From Sulfurimonas sp. (GTDB lineage Bacteria > Campylobacterota > Campylobacteria > Campylobacterales > Sulfurimonadaceae), in assembly GCA_021732045.1 (NCBI GenBank), contig JAKFWK010000007.1, positions 23,395 to 87,394 of the forward strand: a stretch of 64,000 nt of DNA. The letters run 5' to 3'. The translations under genes and the position numbers were made by a program. Below the pieces are notes generated by a model. The model saw only the letters and a list, made by a program, of their open reading frames with translations. It made no database searches and was not told the origin of the DNA. Below, in pieces: positions 1-10,385 of the stretch; position 1 is the stretch's first letter, and each line of letters begins with the position of its first letter.

Positions 1-159
1 CTATTCTCATTATGAAACTCTTCTTTGCTTTGAATATTTATTTGTTATGGATTGTACAAAATAGATGATGAATTCTTAGTTATATTTGAATGCGGGGGCT
101 TAAGTTTGCTTATATTTTAAGTATGTTGTCAAATAGAGCTGTTTGACACTCCTTCTACT

Positions 160-190
160 CTTTATCTGCACATTTAACTTGCAGATAAAG
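160..190 (-). terminator. Stem-loop downstream of the EF-hand gene
   Basis: An 11-bp perfect stem (CTTTATCTGCA paired with TGCAGATAAAG) closes a 9-nt loop about 40 nt beyond the stop codon of the leftward EF-hand gene. No convincing U-tract follows on either strand, so termination is inferred from position and stem strength only; it could instead be a 3' stabilising hairpin. The rest of bases 1-229 shows no supportable gene. Confidence 0.45.
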
Positions 191-229
191 GGCACATTAT
201 AGACTAAGGCAGTAAAATCGCTACCGCTA

Positions 230-760
230 TTATGCCATTGAAAGCGTTGTTGACGCCGTTGCGGTACTGCTACCGTTAGTATAAGCTGACAAAATACGCT
301 GCAAAAGTGCTGCTTGCATTTTTGAAGATGATGAATCATCCGGAGCTGTTGTAGCCTGTGAGAGCTGTTGCACCACATCTGTTGGTCCTTGCGAAGAGTC
401 CGCTTTATGATGACCACCATGGCCATGTTTACCCTGCGACTGCTTCAGTGCGCTAAGGAGCTCATCAACACTCATGGATTGATCGCCATTTTTATCAATA
501 GCACTAAATGCGCTATCCGCATCATAAGTGTTACCTGTTTTTTGAGAAAGTGCTTGTGATGCCTGAGAAAACTCATTTTTATCTATCGCTCCATCCTTAT
601 TTGTGTCAAGGGTAGAAACAAGCATCTCTGTCACTTGCTGCATCATGGAAGAAAAATTGTCAGTTGAATTTGCAGAACTTACGCTATCTTGGCTCTGAGT
701 ACCGCCAATTTTACTGGATTGTAAGCTAGTTGCCCAAGCTGATCCGCCGTTAATGGTCAT
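230..760 (-). CDS. EF-hand domain protein
   Basis: The product is a 176-residue protein with two EF-hand calcium-binding loops. Loop one spans about D52-E63 (DTNKDGAIDKNE) and loop two about D89-E100 (DKNGDQSMSVDE); both have acidic residues at positions 1, 3, 5 and 12. A His/Gly-rich stretch (GKHGHGGHHK) follows loop two. The ends are Ser/Thr/Gln-rich and look disordered. There is no clear signal peptide. The start is supported by AAAGGAG just upstream of the ATG. The gene stands alone, with 237 nt of non-coding DNA separating it from mfd. Calcium sensing or buffering is inferred from the loops; the partner and pathway cannot be told from the sequence. Confidence 0.8.
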   Translation of the reverse strand: MTINGGSAWATSLQSSKIGGTQSQDSVSSANSTDNFSSMMQQVTEMLVSTLDTNKDGAIDKNEFSQASQALSQKTGNTYDADSAFSAIDKNGDQSMSVDELLSALKQSQGKHGHGGHHKADSSQGPTDVVQQLSQATTAPDDSSSSKMQAALLQRILSAYTNGSSTATASTTLSMA

Positions 761-997
761 TGTATCTCCTTTTAAGGGTTAAATACATATAAGATTCTTT
801 AAAAAATATAAGGTCCTTCTTGTCGTTTCTAGGAGTTCAGATATGCTTTTTTTTGCAAGCAATATTAATTCCATAACCTCTACATAATTTTCATTAAGCC
901 ACTTTTTATAGAGTTTCAACAGCATCTTTACAAACAAGAAGCAGTACAATGGCACTCTTTGGCTATCTCTATAAAAATGGAGCTACAACCAAAAAAG

Positions 998-3976
998 CTA
1001 CTTCTTCGCTCTTAAGTATAAAAGCACCGCTTTTATGATGTCATCATCATCTTTTGAGGCTGATTTTATGCTCTCTTTTTTCTCATCCATAAATGTAAAT
1101 GTTATATTTTGCCCATAGTTTGAGACGCTCTTTATATTTTTTTCCAAACTTAGAAGTTTTATGACCATTAGCTCGAAAAACTGCTCTGTTGGAGTGTCTA
1201 TTTTTCCAAATCTATCTATCATCTCCTCTTGAATCTCATAAACCTCAACACTGTTTTCACACGCCGAGAGCCTTCTGTATATATCCAAACGAAGCCTATC
1301 CTCTTGCACAATCTCATCAGAGATATAAGCTGAGATGGTGAGTTTTATATCTATTTTTGCCTTCTCTTTATCCACACTATTGCTTAAAAGCTTTATGGCA
1401 TCCTCTAACATTCTAAGATAGAGCGAATAGCCTATGTTTTTGATATGTCCGCTTTGTGCATCCCCAACAAGGTTACCACCACCTCTAATCTCTAAGTCAT
1501 GATAAGCCAAAACCGAACCGCTTCCCAAGAATGAGTTTGACTCTAATGCTAGAAGTCTTTTTTTTGCCTCATCTGTCAACTTCTCTTTATCTGCAACCAC
1601 AAAATATGCAAAGCCCTCAACACTTCCACGCCCTACTCTTCCGCGAAGCTGATGCAAATCCGCTATACCAAACCTATCTGCACCATCGACTATGATGGTA
1701 TTTACTCTAGGCATATGAATACCGCTCTCAATGATGGAAGTCGCAATCATCACATCATATTCGCCGGCTTCAAATTTTAGAAGCTCTTTTTCTGTATCGT
1801 TTGCCGAGATTTTGGAATGAAGCATAACTGCCCTTAGGTTTGGCAGAAGTGCTTTTAGTTCACCAAGTTTTATCGGCATGTGGTCAATCGAGTTGTGAAC
1901 ATAAAAAACTTGTCCGCCACGGCGAATCTCTCGCAGAATTACCTCTTTTATGAGCTTCTCTTCATACTCTTTTACAAATGTTCTAACCGGTTGTCTTAAA
2001 CTTGGCGGAGTTAAAAGCTGTGACATAGTTTTAATCGAACTTAGAGCCTGATTTAGTGAGCGAGGAATCGGCGTTGCGCTCATTGAAAGAAGATGAACAT
2101 TGTGGTAAAGCTCTTTTATCTGCTCCTTTTGTTTAACCCCAAATTTATGCTCCTCATCAACTATAACAACGCCAAGATTTTTAAAGTCAAGTCCAAAAAG
2201 AGCATGCGTTCCAACAACGGCATCTAGCTCTCCAGACGCAAGTGCTGAAATAATTTTTTTTCTATCTTTCTCACTCACAAATCTATCTAGTTTTGCGTAT
2301 CTGATGCCTAAGTTTTTAAATCTCTCATCAAGTGAGCGAAAGTGTTGGGCAGAGAGAAGCGTTGTCGGAACGATTAAAGCCGACTGAAATCCTGACTTAA
2401 AAGCAGCGTAGATGGTGTTCATAGCAACTTCGGTTTTGCCAAAGCCCACATCTCCGCTAAGAAGTCTATCCATGATGTGTCCTGAGCTCATTTGCGAAAT
2501 TATCTCATCAACCGATAACTTTTGGTCGTCCGTATATTCAAATCCGGACATTGCCTGAAACTCTTTTAAATCTGCTTCTGAGATTGTTATCTTTGGAGCC
2601 TCTATCAACTCTCTTGCAGCGGCAGTGTTTACAATCTGAGAAGCAATTTCCATAAGGCGTTTTTTTACACTCTCTTTTAGCTTACCAAAACTTCCCTTGC
2701 CGAGTCTATCCAGAGCAGGAGTAGAGCCTCCGGATGCGATGTAGCGGTCTATGCAATCTAGATTTTCAACAGGAAGAAGTATCTTATCGTCGCCGACATA
2801 TCTTATGACTATAAAATCTTTTACGCCGCCAAGAATTTCAGTCTTTTCAATACCCTCAAATATACCAACGCCATAATCCTCATGAACAACATAATCGCCG
2901 CTTCTCAAATCATCAAGCAAGATGGAGCTTTTTCTGCGTCGTCTAAATTTTTCTGGCTTATTCAAAGAGACAACAAGCTCATCTTTTGAGATAATATTTA
3001 GAATGTACGGTGCATAAACCACTTTAATTTTTTTATGCTCAAAAAGTCCAACTTGCCTCAAAGCTCCCTCGTTTGAAGCTATAATGGTTATTTTTTTATC
3101 TTGATGAAGATTTACTAAAGTCGCAACATCTGAGACAATAAGCTCTTTAAAATCATCAGATTCTGGCAAAATATCCACATTAAAACACTCACGAGATATT
3201 GTCGGATGATTTAGTGCATAAGCGTCAATTAAAAGCGCATCTAAATTTCTTACCAACTTTACACTTTTGTTCTCTAGAAAATTTGAAGCGTTTTCATCCA
3301 GATGCCAAAAGCCCAGAGATGCCACATCTTTAACCAGTGAATCAAACTCACTTTTTATGATTTTCTCATTCAGAGTGTTGAACTCCTGCTCATTTAGGGA
3401 GTAAAAAGCAGGGGTTATGCGAATGCTCTCCAGCTCCTCTTTTTGTGTTCTTTGACTTTCAAGCTCAAAATATTTTATCTGCTCTATCTCGTTATCAAAA
3501 AGAGAGATTCTTATGGGCATTGGATTTGATGGAGAGAAGATGTCGATTATATCACCACGAAAAGAGATTTCGCCCTCAACCTGTACCATATCCACAAAAC
3601 TGTATCCCCAAAAAAACATTCTCTCTTTAAATTCATTCAACTTGATATTTTCGCCAAACTCTAAAGTGCTGTATTGCAAAAGTTTTTCATTTGGCAGCGG
3701 AAAAAGAACTGTTTTAAGAGGAGAAATTATCAGAGGCTTTTTCTTGCTTGAGTAGTACTCTCTAAGAAGTGAGAAAAGTTTGTGAAGCTCCTCTTTAAAA
3801 ACCCTCAAATCATCCCCATAAGATGCTCTAAGATCTGGAAAAACTAGAACTTCTTTGCCAAAAAATTTAGCAACACTCTCTAGCTCTTTAGCTTCTCGTA
3901 TATCTTCACAAATCAGAACTTCTAAATTTTGTTTTTTGTCATTTTTGTAATACTCAAATAGTCTATTCTGCGACAC
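998..3976 (-). CDS. mfd: Transcription-repair coupling factor Mfd
   Basis: Mfd removes RNA polymerase stalled at DNA lesions and recruits the UvrABC excision machinery. At 992 residues it is shorter than the E. coli protein (about 1,150), as is usual in this phylum. An N-terminal UvrB-homology region is followed by a CarD-like RNA polymerase interaction domain near residues 357-380 (SGDYVVHEDYGVGIFEGIE). The RecG-like motor has Walker A GDVGFGKT near 505-512, DEEHKFG near 607, SATPIPRSLNQ near 630, and a motif V/VI block ending in QLRGRVGRG. A TRCF C-terminal domain completes it. The start overlaps the 3' end of folC by 14 nt, so the two are probably co-transcribed in the leuS-lptE-GGDEF-folC-mfd operon. 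Confidence 0.97.
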   Translation of the reverse strand: MSQNRLFEYYKNDKKQNLEVLICEDIREAKELESVAKFFGKEVLVFPDLRASYGDDLRVFKEELHKLFSLLREYYSSKKKPLIISPLKTVLFPLPNEKLLQYSTLEFGENIKLNEFKERMFFWGYSFVDMVQVEGEISFRGDIIDIFSPSNPMPIRISLFDNEIEQIKYFELESQRTQKEELESIRITPAFYSLNEQEFNTLNEKIIKSEFDSLVKDVASLGFWHLDENASNFLENKSVKLVRNLDALLIDAYALNHPTISRECFNVDILPESDDFKELIVSDVATLVNLHQDKKITIIASNEGALRQVGLFEHKKIKVVYAPYILNIISKDELVVSLNKPEKFRRRRKSSILLDDLRSGDYVVHEDYGVGIFEGIEKTEILGGVKDFIVIRYVGDDKILLPVENLDCIDRYIASGGSTPALDRLGKGSFGKLKESVKKRLMEIASQIVNTAAARELIEAPKITISEADLKEFQAMSGFEYTDDQKLSVDEIISQMSSGHIMDRLLSGDVGFGKTEVAMNTIYAAFKSGFQSALIVPTTLLSAQHFRSLDERFKNLGIRYAKLDRFVSEKDRKKIISALASGELDAVVGTHALFGLDFKNLGVVIVDEEHKFGVKQKEQIKELYHNVHLLSMSATPIPRSLNQALSSIKTMSQLLTPPSLRQPVRTFVKEYEEKLIKEVILREIRRGGQVFYVHNSIDHMPIKLGELKALLPNLRAVMLHSKISANDTEKELLKFEAGEYDVMIATSIIESGIHMPRVNTIIVDGADRFGIADLHQLRGRVGRGSVEGFAYFVVADKEKLTDEAKKRLLALESNSFLGSGSVLAYHDLEIRGGGNLVGDAQSGHIKNIGYSLYLRMLEDAIKLLSNSVDKEKAKIDIKLTISAYISDEIVQEDRLRLDIYRRLSACENSVEVYEIQEEMIDRFGKIDTPTEQFFELMVIKLLSLEKNIKSVSNYGQNITFTFMDEKKESIKSASKDDDDIIKAVLLYLRAKK

Positions 3977-5129
3977 TGTTTTCCTTATTGAAATACTTTT
4001 TTAAAAAAGTCTCTACGACGCTAAAAGAGCCAAAAACTAGATATTTTTGCTCTTTGTTTATTTCCATAAATACCCCATGTTTTATCTCTAAATCATCCAG
4101 CGCATTTTGTATGAGTTTGACTTCTGCAATTCTGCTATCATCAACCTCTATAATCTCCACTCGTGAGATTATGGGTTTTAATATTTTTAGTATCTCTGTG
4201 TAATTTTTATCCCTATAGCTATTATAAACAACTATCCGTTTTTCACCATCAAGTGCCTCTACAATAGCAGATGCGGCAAGTGCATTGTGCCCTACATCAA
4301 TGATAATATTTTCAGTTAGTTTTGTAACTCTTCCAAAAAGAGGTGGGTTTTTGAAATCATCTGTCTCATATTTTATTCCTAAAAAATTAAGTACTGAGAT
4401 AGCCAAAGAGAGATTTTGTGAGAGATATTTAGCTAAAGAGAGCTCTTTAGTTATAGTTTCAATTTTTTTAAAATCATCATCATTCAGAAGTTCATCAACG
4501 CTATAAATATTCAAAGATTTAGCAACACCCATATTTTGTGCGATTTCATAAACCTCTTTGTGATTTTGGTATCCGATTATTGCGCTATTTTGGATGGCGT
4601 TTAATTTTGTAGTTGCAATCTCCTCTATGGATGAACCCAAAAAAGCTTCATGATCAAAAGAGATTGGCGTGACTAGCGTTAGACATTTGTCAAACACTGC
4701 AGTTGCATCCCTCTCTCCTCCAAGACCAGCTTCTAGGACTACAAAATCACACTCATTGAAGATAAGCATCGCTAAAAGTGTTGTGTACTCAAAATAACTA
4801 AGCGAGTCGGAATCTTCATTTGAGAGTAGAGATTGCAGTTTTTTATGAGCGTTGCTCAGCACATCATCTTCCACGCTAGCGCCATTTAGCCATACTCTTT
4901 CGCTAAACTTTAAAATGTGCGGAGAGGTATAGTGTCCGACACTAAAACCTATATGATGTAGCGCTGATGCCAGAAATCTTCCAGTCGTTCCCTTGCCATT
5001 TGTGCCAACTATATGGATATTTTTAAGACTTTTAAAATTAGACTCTATCTTCTTATATACCCTTGGAAATCGCTCATAATCAATCTCTGCGTAAAAGAGC
5101 GGTTTGTTGCTTAAAAAAGTTTGGAGCAT
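3963..5129 (-). CDS. folC: Dihydrofolate/folylpolyglutamate synthase FolC
   Basis: FolC is a cytoplasmic Mur-ligase-family enzyme that adds glutamate to dihydropteroate and/or extends the polyglutamate tail of folates, using ATP. The 388-residue protein shows the ATP-binding loop VGTNGKGTTG at residues 41-50, then YTSPHILKFSERVWLNG and LEAGLGGERDATAVF, all typical of FolC. The C-terminal ligase domain contains DVGHNALAA. Its ATG shares one base with the stop codon of the upstream GGDEF gene (TAATG), and its 3' end overlaps mfd, so translational coupling on both sides is likely. Confidence 0.95.
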   Translation of the reverse strand: MLQTFLSNKPLFYAEIDYERFPRVYKKIESNFKSLKNIHIVGTNGKGTTGRFLASALHHIGFSVGHYTSPHILKFSERVWLNGASVEDDVLSNAHKKLQSLLSNEDSDSLSYFEYTTLLAMLIFNECDFVVLEAGLGGERDATAVFDKCLTLVTPISFDHEAFLGSSIEEIATTKLNAIQNSAIIGYQNHKEVYEIAQNMGVAKSLNIYSVDELLNDDDFKKIETITKELSLAKYLSQNLSLAISVLNFLGIKYETDDFKNPPLFGRVTKLTENIIIDVGHNALAASAIVEALDGEKRIVVYNSYRDKNYTEILKILKPIISRVEIIEVDDSRIAEVKLIQNALDDLEIKHGVFMEINKEQKYLVFGSFSVVETFLKKYFNKENSVAE

Positions 5130-6676
5130 TATTTTTTATATGCCACTTGATTACGACCATTTCTTTTGGCTGTATAGAGATACTCATCGGCTGACTTTAA
5201 AAGAGCCTGCAAGGATGTATGTCTTGCTCTCTCAGAGACTCCACAACTAACAGTAACTGCTATTCGCTCTCCCTTATACATGAAGTGAGCTTTTTGCACA
5301 TGTTCTCTAACTTTTTCAGCAAAATTAGCTGCGCCTTTAGCATCTGTCTTGCTAAGAATCGCAATAAATTCCTCTCCGCCAAATCTTCCTACAATATCAA
5401 CACTTCTTGTTAGATTTTTAAGCATCTTTGCAAAAGCAGTTAAAACAGCATCCCCAGCATCATGTCCATAGGTGTCATTTATGACTTTAAAGTGATCCAA
5501 ATCAAACATAATTATAGAAAAATCATGCCCATGTCGCCCATACTCGGCCTCTTTAATATTTATGAATTCATCCAAGGCTCTTTTATTATAAAGTTTTGTT
5601 AAAAAATCTTCTCTTGACTCCTCTTTAGCGTTAAGAAGTTCGTTTTCAAGTGTCTCTATTTTTTTATTTAAAACTTTTACTTCTAGACTATGATTTCTTA
5701 AGTCTTTACTCAGATTTTGAGTATTTTCTTCCAGCGCCAAGGCAATAGTATATAATTTTTTATGCGCGGTATTAAAATTAGAATTGTCTTGTAAATTGTA
5801 AAGCTCTAGTTCGTTTTTAATTTTTTGTATCTCTACAGTTGAGCTGTCTGAACTCTCTATCATCTCAATAAGCCTAATAGAGGGCTTATCTAGTACGCCA
5901 TCAAGAGACTCCAGCATCTCATTAACGCTCTGTTTGTCAAGCGCAATTCTAAGCGAGATTGCTGATTTTATCTCAGACTCAATATCTTTACTCTCTAAAA
6001 TTCTTGGATTATCCTGAATCCTTTGGCTTAGATTTGCTATCTTGTCATTTACACTAGAGGCAATTGAGGGCACCAAGGATGAAACTAAAAGAGATGAGAT
6101 TAAAGATAGCTCAAGCGAATTCATATCCTTATTTACACTACTGAGTAATTTTAGATTTAATACGCTATTTTTAAGATCCTTGCTATCTATATCACCTAAA
6201 GTTTTTAGTTTCTGTAAAAATGAGTCATCGTATGTAGTTATGAAGTTAACCCAAAGCTGTCTATATTGATCTATCTCAGTCGCGGAAGCCTCTCTACTAA
6301 GAAGATCAATACTCTTTCTAGCCAACTGCTCCGCTTCTTTATTGTGAAGAATCTCAACAACCTGAAGTACTCTTTTTGTAAAAACAGTTTGTGACTCTAA
6401 AAGCGTTGAACAGTGAGTTGGATTTGTACGGTTAAGCTTAGAGATTAAAAAGCGAGCGAGCTCAGAGATGGTTCTTATACTATATTTTTCTAGCTCTTTT
6501 TGAAACTCTCTATTGAGTGTATTTTTAAGATTTTCAACAAGCATACAATCTTCAACGCGAACTCCAGCCTTAGTCGACTCTTTACAAAATGCGTCCATAT
6601 AAGCATCAGGAGTAAGCAACTTACCCTCATTTTCGAGTCTTTTAATTGCATTGTTTATAATAGCTTTAACGGTCAC
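5129..6676 (-). CDS. Diguanylate cyclase (GGDEF domain)
   Basis: The protein probably makes cyclic di-GMP from two GTP. A C-terminal GGDEF domain begins near DFLTKLYNKRALDEF and carries FDLDHFKVINDTYGHDAGD and the active-site variant GGEEF near residue 435. An RxxD inhibitory site (RSVD) lies exactly five residues before it, so product feedback inhibition is expected. The N-terminal 340 or so residues are helical and partly coiled-coil, with no recognisable sensor domain and no membrane segment. I chose the GTG at 6676 because AGGAG lies seven bases upstream and it sits just past the lptE stop; an ATG at 6712, inside lptE, is the alternative. The gene sits between lptE and folC. Confidence 0.85.
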   Translation of the reverse strand: MTVKAIINNAIKRLENEGKLLTPDAYMDAFCKESTKAGVRVEDCMLVENLKNTLNREFQKELEKYSIRTISELARFLISKLNRTNPTHCSTLLESQTVFTKRVLQVVEILHNKEAEQLARKSIDLLSREASATEIDQYRQLWVNFITTYDDSFLQKLKTLGDIDSKDLKNSVLNLKLLSSVNKDMNSLELSLISSLLVSSLVPSIASSVNDKIANLSQRIQDNPRILESKDIESEIKSAISLRIALDKQSVNEMLESLDGVLDKPSIRLIEMIESSDSSTVEIQKIKNELELYNLQDNSNFNTAHKKLYTIALALEENTQNLSKDLRNHSLEVKVLNKKIETLENELLNAKEESREDFLTKLYNKRALDEFINIKEAEYGRHGHDFSIIMFDLDHFKVINDTYGHDAGDAVLTAFAKMLKNLTRSVDIVGRFGGEEFIAILSKTDAKGAANFAEKVREHVQKAHFMYKGERIAVTVSCGVSERARHTSLQALLKSADEYLYTAKRNGRNQVAYKK

Positions 6677-6680
6677 TGTA

Positions 6681-7211
6681 TCACTCCTCGTTCTTTTTGG
6701 CTCTTGCTCCATCTGCAGAAACTTTTGCTATAAAAGATTTGATTGCTCTTTGTGCAGAAAATTTTATAGCATCAAATCTCTCTTGATCAGTTATTAGCGC
6801 ATTTTGTGCTATTGTAAAATCATAAAATCCTCTTAAGCTATACTCTTTACTCTCACCATTTTTAAGACTTTTAATCTTTAATATAAGATTCATTCTATAG
6901 CCTATAACATAACCATTTTTATCATATACAATTGGCACATAACTAACACTGCCAACACTAACAACAAGATGAGTTGTTGACTCAGCTCTATCGACTAAAG
7001 ATGTTTGAAAAACTTCTATCATCGCACTATCAATCGCATCTTTTATGATAACTGTATTTTCTGGATCTTGTGCAGAGATAATAACACTAGTACTTACTTT
7101 TTCACCTAAAACCCCGCGAGCGAACTTGGCACTTGGCTCATAGCCACAACCATCTATAAAAATCATTAAAAAAAATAGAACTAGAATTTTTTTTATGTAA
7201 AATATTTTCAA
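6681..7211 (-). CDS. lptE: LptE-like LPS-assembly lipoprotein
   Basis: The 176-residue protein has a hydrophobic signal peptide ending in a lipobox (FIDGC, lipidated Cys about residue 22), followed by GYEPSAKFARGVLG, which resembles the start of mature LptE. LptE plugs the LptD beta-barrel and helps deliver lipopolysaccharide to the outer-membrane surface. The position directly after leuS is the conserved LptE position in Campylobacterota. The gene starts two bases after the leuS stop codon, and its stop lies in the ribosome-binding region of the downstream GGDEF gene. LptE is poorly conserved, so the family call rests on the lipoprotein signal, size and neighbours together. Confidence 0.75.
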   Translation of the reverse strand: MKIFYIKKILVLFFLMIFIDGCGYEPSAKFARGVLGEKVSTSVIISAQDPENTVIIKDAIDSAMIEVFQTSLVDRAESTTHLVVSVGSVSYVPIVYDKNGYVIGYRMNLILKIKSLKNGESKEYSLRGFYDFTIAQNALITDQERFDAIKFSAQRAIKSFIAKVSADGARAKKNEE

Positions 7212-7213
7212 AA

Positions 7214-9664
7214 TTAACCTTTTACCACTAGATTAACCAACCTATTTGGAACAACTATCTCTTTTACTATAGTTTGGCCATCTAGCCACTTTGCGACACT
7301 CTCTTTTGCAAGACTAACTATCTCACCTTGCGCCGTATCTAGAGCGACTTCTATCTCTGCCCTTACTTTGCCATTAACGGAGACTCCAAGTATTATAGAG
7401 TCTTGCATAAACACTTCATCCCTAATCTCTTGTTTTGTTAGGTTTTTCAAAGAGAAAAATCTACTGCTAATATCCCAACAGACATGCGGGATCACAGGTT
7501 CCATAATTGAAGATAGTATCCAATACCCCTCGCTCCAGACATCAGAGTTGTTTTGAGTGTTTAGTGCATTCATAGCTTCCATAACACCAGCTATCATCGT
7601 GTTAAATGTATACTTTTCTCTGTAAACATCATTTGCGCGAACCAGAGCTTCATACACTTTTTTTCTAGCAAATTTTTCCTCTTTAGATAGAGATGAGTGC
7701 TCTATCTGTGGAATCGTATTACACTTATAAACATTTGAACTTCTATCATAAAATCTTTTTATAAATTTAAATGCTCCCTCAACCGCACTATCATTCCACT
7801 CAAGTTCTTGTGTTGGAGGTGCAGCAAAAAGTATAAAAAGCCTTGCTGTGTCTGCACCATATTTCTCAATAATTGCATCAGGATCAACAGTATTGCCTTT
7901 TGATTTGCTCATTTTAGCGCCATCTTTTAGCACCATTCCTTGGGTCAAAAGCTTATCAAACGGCTCATCAAATTCTAAGTACCCCAAATCTCGAAATACT
8001 TTTGTAAAAAATCTTGCATAAAGAAGATGAAGTATCGCATGCTCTATACCGCCGATGTAATGGTCAACACCCATCCAGTACTCAATCTGCTCTTTAGAAA
8101 AAGCCTCTTTTTCCCAATTCTTTGGAGATGCACAAAAGCGCAAAAAGTACCATGAAGACTCAACAAATGTATCCATAGTATCTGTCTCACGAGTAGCATC
8201 CTCGCCACACTGTGGGCATTTGCAGTGCTTCCATGATGGATGTTTTTCAAGCGGATTTCCCTCGCCAGTAATTACGATATCTTCAGGCAGAGCAATTGGA
8301 AGATTCTCTTTTTTCTCCATAACCAAACCACAATCATGACAGTGAACAAATGGAATCGGCGCACCCCAATATCTCTGGCGAGAGACTCCCCAATCTTTTA
8401 GTTTATAGTTAGTTGTTTTTTTACCAATTTTTTCTGCTTCAAAATGCTCTATAATTTTAGCTTGAGCCTCTTTTGAGTTCATTCCACTAAACTCTGCTGA
8501 GTCAAAAAGCTCCCCAACTTCAGTAAATGCGATCTCACTATTAAGTTTGCCATTAAAAGGTTTGATAACTGGGCAAATCTCTAAATCGTACTTCTTAGCA
8601 AACTCAAAATCCCTATCATCGTGAGCAGGAACCGCCATAACAGCGCCACTTCCATAATCCATCAAAACAAAATTTGCACACCAAATAGGGATTTTTTTAC
8701 CGGTTAGCGGATGCAAGACTTCAAGTCCAAGCGCCAAACCTGATTTCTCTTTTTGTCTATCTATTGACGAAGAACTTCTCATCTCTTTTATCTCAGAAAT
8801 TGCATCAGCATCCAAACCAGCGTTTTCCATCAAATGAGAGATAATCGGATGCTCAGGGGCAAGAGCGGCGTAACTAACACCATATATAGTATCTGGTCTT
8901 GTTGTAAAAACATCAAAACCATCAAATTTTCCGTCCAATTTTGCTTTTGAAGCTTCATCAAAAAAGAGATCAAATGATAAGCCGTTTGATTTACCTATCC
9001 AGTTCTCTTGCATAGTAAGCACTTGTTTTGGCCAACCACCCTCAAGTTTTGACAAATCACTCAGTAACTCATCGCCATATTGCGTAATCTTAAAATAGTA
9101 CTGATTCATATCTTTTTTAGTTATCTGAGTATCGCATCTCCAGCATCCGCCATCAATAACCTGTTCATTTGCCAAAACTGTATGACAGCTAGGGCACCAA
9201 TTTAAAAACCCTTTTTTACGATACAGAAGCCCTTTTTCAAACATATCTATAATAAAACCCTGCTCAAACTTAGTATAAAGCTCATCACTTGTTGCAAGTT
9301 CTCGTTCTTTTGAAAATGAAAATCCAAGCGATTTAAACTCACTCTTCATGTAGTCTATATTGTCATAAGTCCATTTTTTTGGGTGTGAGCCATTTTTTAT
9401 AGCTGCGTTCTCAGCGGGCATTCCAAAACTATCAAATCCTATTGGGTGAAGAACATTAAATCCTTGCTGCCTATAATATCTAGCAAAAGAGTCACTTAGC
9501 GTATAGTTTCTAACATGTCCCATATGAAGTCGTCCACTTGGAAATGGGAACATACTCAATATGTATTTTTTCTCTTTTGTAAAATCTTCACTTGGCTCAA
9601 AACTCCTATTTTTTAGCCAATAATCTTGCCACTCTCTCTCTACTGTTTTTGAACTATATTCCAA
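7214..9664 (-). CDS. leuS: Leucyl-tRNA synthetase
   Basis: LeuS charges tRNA-Leu with leucine and hydrolyses mischarged products. The 816-residue protein has the class I signature HMGH near residue 48 ([15 protein letters not shown]) and KMSKS near residue 583 ([17 protein letters not shown]). Cysteine pairs (CPSCHTV, CWRCD) give a zinc-binding module. The CP1 editing domain includes [20 protein letters not shown] and [15 protein letters not shown]. The ATG follows AGGAGAAAAG. It is the first gene of the leftward operon continuing into lptE, the GGDEF gene, folC and mfd. Confidence 0.98.
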   Translation of the reverse strand: MEYSSKTVEREWQDYWLKNRSFEPSEDFTKEKKYILSMFPFPSGRLHMGHVRNYTLSDSFARYYRQQGFNVLHPIGFDSFGMPAENAAIKNGSHPKKWTYDNIDYMKSEFKSLGFSFSKERELATSDELYTKFEQGFIIDMFEKGLLYRKKGFLNWCPSCHTVLANEQVIDGGCWRCDTQITKKDMNQYYFKITQYGDELLSDLSKLEGGWPKQVLTMQENWIGKSNGLSFDLFFDEASKAKLDGKFDGFDVFTTRPDTIYGVSYAALAPEHPIISHLMENAGLDADAISEIKEMRSSSSIDRQKEKSGLALGLEVLHPLTGKKIPIWCANFVLMDYGSGAVMAVPAHDDRDFEFAKKYDLEICPVIKPFNGKLNSEIAFTEVGELFDSAEFSGMNSKEAQAKIIEHFEAEKIGKKTTNYKLKDWGVSRQRYWGAPIPFVHCHDCGLVMEKKENLPIALPEDIVITGEGNPLEKHPSWKHCKCPQCGEDATRETDTMDTFVESSWYFLRFCASPKNWEKEAFSKEQIEYWMGVDHYIGGIEHAILHLLYARFFTKVFRDLGYLEFDEPFDKLLTQGMVLKDGAKMSKSKGNTVDPDAIIEKYGADTARLFILFAAPPTQELEWNDSAVEGAFKFIKRFYDRSSNVYKCNTIPQIEHSSLSKEEKFARKKVYEALVRANDVYREKYTFNTMIAGVMEAMNALNTQNNSDVWSEGYWILSSIMEPVIPHVCWDISSRFFSLKNLTKQEIRDEVFMQDSIILGVSVNGKVRAEIEVALDTAQGEIVSLAKESVAKWLDGQTIVKEIVVPNRLVNLVVKG

Positions 9665-10005
9665 ACTTTTCTCCTAAAACTTAATCTACTACTTTTTATA
9701 AATTATTACCAATAAAAAACTTCTTATAAATGTTTAATATAACTACCAAGATTATACAAAAAATATCTTAAGCAGTGACTGAAATACGGTGTCTACGACT
9801 TATCTATAAATACTCCAAAAAAAGAATATTTCACCATTATAAAATAGAGTTTAAATAAAAAAAATAACCTGTATAAAATTATGAATAAATTACTATTTTT
9901 TAAATATATTTTTAAGGTTTGCGAGTTATAATTCCGCAGACTTTACTTTATGTTATTAATTTAATAACCATAAAGAGAGAGAAATAACAAAAAAAAGGAA
10001 ATAAA
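9665..10005. other. Divergent intergenic region
   Basis: These 341 bases separate the divergent leuS and lipoprotein genes and contain no credible reading frame. The stretch is very AT-rich. The rightward promoter of the small lipoprotein gene is visible near 9927; a leftward promoter for leuS must also lie here but I cannot place it with confidence. I see no riboswitch or T-box-like structure in front of leuS. Confidence 0.6.
9927..9932 (+). promoter_or_regulatory. -10 box for the small lipoprotein gene
   Basis: A perfect TATAAT lies 73 bases before the lipoprotein start codon, in the context GAGTTATAATTCCG. The upstream DNA is A/T-rich with no clear -35, the usual sigma-70 promoter style in Campylobacterota. 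A ribosome-binding AAAGGAAAT sits next to the ATG. Confidence 0.6.
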
Positions 10006-10236
10006 ATGAAAAAAGTTTTATTCACGGCTCTTTTAGCATTAGGTTTAGTTGCATCATTCACAGGTTGTGAGAAAAAAGAGGCTCCTGTTGAAGCTCCTGT
10101 TGAAACTCCAGCTCCAGCTGCAGAAGCTACTCCAGCTCCAGCTCCAGAAGCTGCTCCAGTTGATGCTGCTGCAACTCCAGCTCCAGATGCTGCTGCAACT
10201 CCAGCTCCAGAAGCTGCTGCAACTCCAGCTAAATAA
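10006..10236 (+). CDS. Small Ala/Pro-rich lipoprotein
   Basis: The 76-residue product starts with a signal peptide (MKKVLFTALLALGLVAS) ending in the lipobox FTGC, which places the lipidated cysteine at residue 21. The mature part is short and extremely low-complexity: EKKE followed by repeats of APVE, TPAPEA and DAAATPAP. It is probably membrane-anchored and extended in the periplasm, perhaps as a spacer or wall-interacting peptide. No catalytic domain is present. A strong ribosome-binding site and a hairpin terminator flank it, so it is a monocistronic real gene; its function is unknown. Confidence 0.8.
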   Translation: MKKVLFTALLALGLVASFTGCEKKEAPVEAPVETPAPAAEATPAPAPEAAPVDAAATPAPDAAATPAPEAAATPAK

Positions 10237-10244
10237 TTTCTCTT

Positions 10245-10267
10245 CTTTACACCTTTTTGGTGTAAAG
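10245..10267 (+). terminator. Hairpin terminator after the small lipoprotein
   Basis: CTTTACACC pairs perfectly with GGTGTAAAG across a TTTTT loop, and pairing can extend outward through TCTC/GAGA with a bulge. It begins eight bases after the stop codon. The following AGAATTTCTTC is only moderately U-rich. Confidence 0.65.
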
Positions 10268-10385
10268 AGAATTTCTTCACATAATCATTTTAATTTCACA
10301 GCAGATTATTATATTTCACAAAAACAGTACTATATAGATAAACTAGAAAATATTTTATAGTAAATCTACTTTAGTTATAGACACT

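Noticed and set aside
8044..8250. Minus-strand 68-codon frame inside leuS
   Set aside because: Out-of-frame shadow within the leuS coding sequence.
10049..10360. Long Leu/Gln-rich frame, and the Ala/Gly-rich minus-strand frame 9948-10280, over the small lipoprotein gene
   Set aside because: Both are shadows of the GCT/CCA repeat codons of the real lipoprotein gene, which alone has a signal peptide and ribosome-binding site.
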